Shown here: positions 52,461 to 55,667 of the stretch, in pieces
Layout: each line of letters opens with the position of its first letter
Numbering within the stretch: position 1 is the first letter of the stretch
NCBI GenBank assembly: GCA_021325525.1
Contig: JAJPHB010000115.1
Coordinates: 1-55,667 of the forward strand
Source: Alphaproteobacteria bacterium
Lineage (GTDB): Bacteria; Pseudomonadota; Alphaproteobacteria; ATCC43930; CGMCC-115725
Length of the DNA stretch: 55,667 nucleotides
Direction: 5' to 3'
The notes under the pieces: model-generated
What the model was told of the DNA's origin: nothing
Database searches by the model: none
What the model saw: only the letters and a program-made list of their open reading frames with translations
Made by a program: the position numbers and the translations under genes

Positions 52461-52835
52461 CGCCGAAGGGCGCGGGCTTGCGCGGAGCCGGGGCCGCTGG
52501 TCGCAGCCGGAGCAGCTGGGGTCCTCAAGCGGGGGAACGAAGGCGGCGGTCTCGATGAGGGTCGCCGAAAGGCCCGGCGCATCGAGAATGCAGAGTCCGG
52601 CGTGTTGCGACGATGCGACGAGCCAACTTCTTCGCCGTCCGGCTGCGCCTCAACCTCATCGGGTTTGCGCTCTGGCTATGGTTAGTCAGCCATGGTCTTG
52701 GACGTCGCCGGTTTCGTTCGCGCATAGACGTTCGGGCTATGGCGATAGGCGCTCTTTTCCAGCGCGGGAGCCTTTTCGTGGATTGCGACTAACGCCCTTT
52801 CGTCAAGCTGCTCGATCTTGACGAGTTCCAGGACT
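52461..52835. other. Region between the kinase and the IS remnant, with a broken minus-strand ORF
   Basis: About 375 bases. The first ~220 (52461-52681) hold nothing I can support. On the minus strand, a frame ending at TAA 52682-52684 reads VLELVKIEQLDERALVAIHE, then KAPALEKSAYRHSPNVYART, then a stop after TSKTMAD. It looks protein-like and uses less GC-biased codons than its neighbours, but it has no proper start because the transposase remnant begins at its upstream end. It may be the tail of a gene cut by the insertion. Confidence 0.4.
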
Positions 52836-53407
52836 TCCTTTGCACAATCGGTGGTCGCAGCGCGGCCGATGGCAGCCGATCTTCGCCGCGTTGGTCGCAA
52901 CCTCCGGGACGCCGCAGTCGCTGGCGATCGATTCGACCATAATAAAAGCACACCGCTCGGCCGCCGGCGGAAAAGGGGGGAGCAGACGCAAGCGATCGGC
53001 CGCTCGCGCGGCGGGCGCACGACGAAAATCCACGCCCTGACCGACGCGCTGTGCCGGCCGGTGACGTTCCATCTCACGCCGGGCCAAGCCTCCGACATCA
53101 CCACCGCACCCGAACTGCTGGCGCTGGCGCCGGCCATCGATGCTCTGATCGCCGACAAGGCCTATGACGGCGACAACCTGCGCGCCGCCATCGTCGGACT
53201 CGGCGCGCTGCCCGTGATCCCCAACAAGTCCGACCGCAAGCACCTTCTCCCTTCGATCAGACCCGCTACCGTGATCGCAATGTCATCGAGCGCATGTTCT
53301 GCCGCCTGAAGGATTTCCGCCGCATCGCCGCCCGTTATGACAAGCTCGCCCGAAACTTCTTCGCCGGCGTGATCATCGCGGCCACCGTTGCCGATTGGCT
53401 CAATTGA
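52836..53407 (+). pseudogene. IS5-family transposase remnant
   Basis: A decayed DDE transposase of the IS5 group. Three frames join up. First, NRWSQRGRWQPIFAALVATS then AIDSTIIKAHRSAAGGKGG (52840 to ~53003). Second, after a shift, RGGRTTKIHALTDALCRPVT and IDALIADKAYDGDNLRAAIV (to ~53245). Third, after another shift, NVIERMFCRLKDFRRIAARY and the normal end ATVADWLN (TGA 53405-53407). The first Asp (AIDST), second Asp (IADKAYD) and Glu (NVIER) of the DDE triad are present. The N-terminal part is missing and at least two frameshifts are visible, so it is inactive. No terminal inverted repeats were found. Confidence 0.85.
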
Positions 53408-53416
53408 GTCTGGACC

Positions 53417-53524
53417 CTAGCCCGTCCACGCGGCCTGAGTGTAGCGTTCATCCTTCTCCGCGAGCCTTTGCACCTGTGCCGCGACAGGCGAGCGGGCGCC
53501 CACCTGATAGTGTTGGGCTTTCAT
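53417..53524 (-). other. Short orphan ORF beside the IS remnant
   Basis: A 35-codon minus-strand ORF, MKAQHYQVGARSPVAAQVQR onwards, ending in a TAG 10 nt past the transposase end. It could be the beginning of a gene cut off by the insertion. Too short to assign; coding status is uncertain. Confidence 0.25.
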
Positions 53525-53596
53525 GTCGACATCTCACGCTTATCGAGCATCCGGCGCGAAGAGGGGTCGGCCGGCTTTGCCCGACGCCCCGGCCGT

Positions 53597-55282
53597 TCAC
53601 GCCGCCTTAACGCCGGACAGGAAGGCGTCGACCTCGCGGCTCAGCTCGTGCGAATGGCGCGACAGCTCGCCGGCCGAGCCGAGCACCTGGCTCGCCGCGG
53701 CGCCGGTGTCGGTTGCCGCCTGCTTCACGCCGGCGATGTTGCTCGACACCTCCTGCGTGCCTTTCGCTGCCTGCTGAACGTTCCGCGCGATCTCCTGCGT
53801 CGCCGCCATCTGCTCCTCGACGGCGGACGCGATCGCCGCGGCGATCTCGTTGATCTCGGTAATCGTCGTGCCGATGCTCTGGATCGTCGCGACCGCGCCC
53901 TTGGTCGCATCCTGGATCTGCGCGATCTGCACGGCGATCTCCTCGGTCGCCTTGGCGGTCTGGCTCGCCAGCGACTTGACTTCGCTCGCCACCACGGCGA
54001 AGCCCTTGCCGGCGTCGCCGGCACGCGCCGCCTCGATTGTGGCGTTCAATGCCAGGAGGTTGGTTTGGCTGGCAATGTCGTTGATGAGGTTTACCACCTC
54101 GCCGACGCGCTGCGCTCCGGTCGCCAGCGCCTGGACCGTCGCATCGGTGCGCGTCGCCTCGCCGACCGCCTTGGCGGCGATCTGCGACGACTGCGTCACT
54201 TGCCGGCCGATCTCCTTGATCGACGAGGCCAGCTCCTCGGTGGCGGTCGCCACCGTCTGAACATTGGCAGAGGCTTGCTCCGAGGCGGCGGCTACGGCGA
54301 TCGACTGGTGGTTCGTCTGCTCCGCGGTCGACGACATCGCCTGGGCGGTCGCCTCCATCTCGCTCGCCGCCGAGGAGAGCGACTGGACGAGGTTGCCGAC
54401 CTTCGTCTCGAAGCCGCGCGTCAACTCCTCGAGTCGCTGGGCGCGCCGCTCACGCGATGCCTGCTCTTCGGCCTGCGCGGCGGAGAGGCGCTCGGCCTCG
54501 ATGGCGGTGTCCTTGAAGACCTGCACCGCCTCCGCCATGGCGCCGATCTCGTCCTTCCGGCCGATGCCGGAGATCGCCACTGTCTTGTCGCCCTCGGCGA
54601 GGCGTTTCATCGACCCGGTCATACGCGTGATCGGCCCGGCGATGCCGCGCGTCAGCAGCACGCCGAAGCCGATGGCCGTCAGCAGCGAAACGACACCGCC
54701 AGCGAGGGTCAGCGTATAAGCCATATGGAAGGCGGACGCCTCATCGGCATCGCGTTTCTCCTTTAGGCCACGCTCGGTCTTGTCCATTTCGGTGATGATC
54801 TGACGGATGCCATCCATCGACTTCTTGCCGATGCCGCTCGCCTCCATCTTCCGCGCTTGGTCCTGCGAAGCGGTCGGCGCCATCAGCGAGATCTCTTGGC
54901 CGGCCACCTGATCGTGCCATTTCTGCGCGAGATCCTGAATCTGCGAGAGCCGCTGCTGTTCCAGCGGATTGTCGCTGGTGAGCTGCTGGACGCGCGCGAA
55001 GGCCTCGTCGAACATGCCCTTGCCGCTCTTGTAGGGCGCCAGGAAGTTCTGGTCGCCCGAGAGGAGATAACCGCGCAGTCCGGTCTCCTGATCGACCATG
55101 CCCTCCATCACCTGCTGCAAGCCTTCGAGAACTTGGTAGGTGTGTTCGGTCCAGTGGGCGCTCTGCTGAATGAAGACAACCCGGCTGTAGATCAGGCCGC
55201 TCACGCCCAGCGTGATCACGATGAGGCAAGCGAAGGCCGTCGCCAGCTTTCTTGAAATCTTCAGGTTGGCAAAGAAGGACAT
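53597..55282 (-). CDS. Methyl-accepting chemotaxis protein (CHASE3-HAMP-MCP)
   Basis: A 561-residue chemoreceptor. Membrane helix 1 (~12-34) is followed by a ~150-residue four-helix CHASE3 domain ([20 protein letters not shown] is the diagnostic block), helix 2 (~190-210), HAMP (~212-265, [20 protein letters not shown]) and the cytoplasmic coiled-coil signalling domain. The hairpin tip is complete: [20 protein letters not shown] followed by [18 protein letters not shown]. No C-terminal pentapeptide for CheR/CheB. Start ATG 55282 after CGGAGCACCACC. No che genes are nearby, so it feeds a chemotaxis or kinase array encoded elsewhere. The ligand is unknown. Confidence 0.93.
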   Translation of the reverse strand: MSFFANLKISRKLATAFACLIVITLGVSGLIYSRVVFIQQSAHWTEHTYQVLEGLQQVMEGMVDQETGLRGYLLSGDQNFLAPYKSGKGMFDEAFARVQQLTSDNPLEQQRLSQIQDLAQKWHDQVAGQEISLMAPTASQDQARKMEASGIGKKSMDGIRQIITEMDKTERGLKEKRDADEASAFHMAYTLTLAGGVVSLLTAIGFGVLLTRGIAGPITRMTGSMKRLAEGDKTVAISGIGRKDEIGAMAEAVQVFKDTAIEAERLSAAQAEEQASRERRAQRLEELTRGFETKVGNLVQSLSSAASEMEATAQAMSSTAEQTNHQSIAVAAASEQASANVQTVATATEELASSIKEIGRQVTQSSQIAAKAVGEATRTDATVQALATGAQRVGEVVNLINDIASQTNLLALNATIEAARAGDAGKGFAVVASEVKSLASQTAKATEEIAVQIAQIQDATKGAVATIQSIGTTITEINEIAAAIASAVEEQMAATQEIARNVQQAAKGTQEVSSNIAGVKQAATDTGAAASQVLGSAGELSRHSHELSREVDAFLSGVKAA

Positions 55283-55667
55283 GGTGGTGCTCCGTTATTT
55301 CTGCGCGCACATGCGGAGTCTTCGCGACCCAATGAGGCTCGATTAAAATGCAGCCTACGCGCAACATGTTGTTGGGAGGTTAATTAGCTAATCTTTCGCC
55401 TGCCGAAGCTTCTGAACATCTTTCGCTAGATCTCTAAGCGTCGCCGAATCTTCCTCGACCTTGAGGCCAAGGCGAGCGACGGCACACCTGATCGCTCGTC
55501 ATGGATTGGAGGTGATTCAGCAGTTCGGCGGCCGCGTCCCGGGTCTCTTCCGACCAGCAAGATTTCTTCGCCGCGTCCAATTTTCTTGATGAAGATGTAC
55601 GCGCGCTCCTCACCGGATTGGGTAAGCGACTTCAACGGAAGACCGCGATGGCATCGCATTTTTGGAC
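55283..55667. other. End of window, upstream of the chemoreceptor
   Basis: About 385 bases, more AT-rich than most of the window, which should hold the chemoreceptor promoter. Two overlapping minus-strand frames look partly protein-like: LKSLTQSGEERAYIFIKKIG (55426-55659) and KKSCWSEETRDAAAELLNHL then QSMTSDQV (roughly 55440-55600). Neither has a clear ribosome-binding site. They could be one small gene with a frameshift, but I cannot decide. Confidence 0.35.

Noticed and set aside
55426-55659. A 77-codon minus-strand frame as a definite gene
   Set aside because: A second frame over the same bases looks equally protein-like and neither has a ribosome-binding site, so it is described only as an uncertain region.

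Overview
This 55.7 kb, very GC-rich window has the coding style of an alphaproteobacterial chromosome, most likely Hyphomicrobiales (Rhizobiales). The pointers are the FCD-GntR regulator, PAS_5 proteins, a DUF1194 protein, a CHASE3/HAMP chemoreceptor, a MoeA-binding-protein fusion and many small secreted or lipid-anchored proteins. Genus cannot be fixed by eye. I saw no rRNA, tRNA, CRISPR array or intact prophage. The only mobile element is a decayed IS5-type transposase near 53 kb.

Layout. 0-4.2 kb: the end of a fused PotB-PotC-type permease, then two divergent gene sets (DUF6166 + membrane fatty-acid hydroxylase; small membrane protein + PhyH-type dioxygenase + GntR regulator) with a perfect 17-bp dyad between them. 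4.2-7.9 kb: a palindromic repeat, clpB and two small envelope-type proteins. 8.1-13.8 kb: a membrane-bound molybdenum formate dehydrogenase operon (catalytic, four-cluster iron-sulfur and NrfD-type subunits, plus two small ORFs). 13.8-16.2 kb: small envelope proteins, an SNG-repeat protein, an HU/IHF-like protein and a PAS_5 protein.

16.2-35.4 kb is the most unusual region, a carbohydrate and transport island. A leftward set (cupin, sugar-type SDR, GH2 enzyme, glycosidase-RmlD fusion) diverges from a rightward set (glycosyltransferase, UDP-galactopyranose mutase, clan-A glycosidase, ABC exporter). These are followed by an ABC membrane domain without ATPase, a KimA-like APC transporter, a giant ABC protein with a degenerate ATP site and a duplicated insertion, and a DUF3311 gene whose sodium-solute symporter partner is an internally deleted pseudogene. 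The set looks like synthesis, trimming and export of a galactofuranose-type glycoconjugate; this is inference.

35.5-42.8 kb: a 2OG-Fe dioxygenase, a Cys/Met-metabolism PLP enzyme, and a tight operon moeA - moeA/binding-protein fusion - DpgC-like cofactor-free dioxygenase. 42.9-50 kb: a DUF1194 protein, an M10 metalloprotease, an aldo/keto reductase, a small ORF whose ribosome-binding site is buried in a hairpin, an RlpA-like protein, a lipoprotein, a second PAS_5 protein and a DHA2-type multidrug transporter. 50.3-55.7 kb: a GAF/PAS histidine kinase, the IS remnant with broken ORFs on both sides, and a chemoreceptor.
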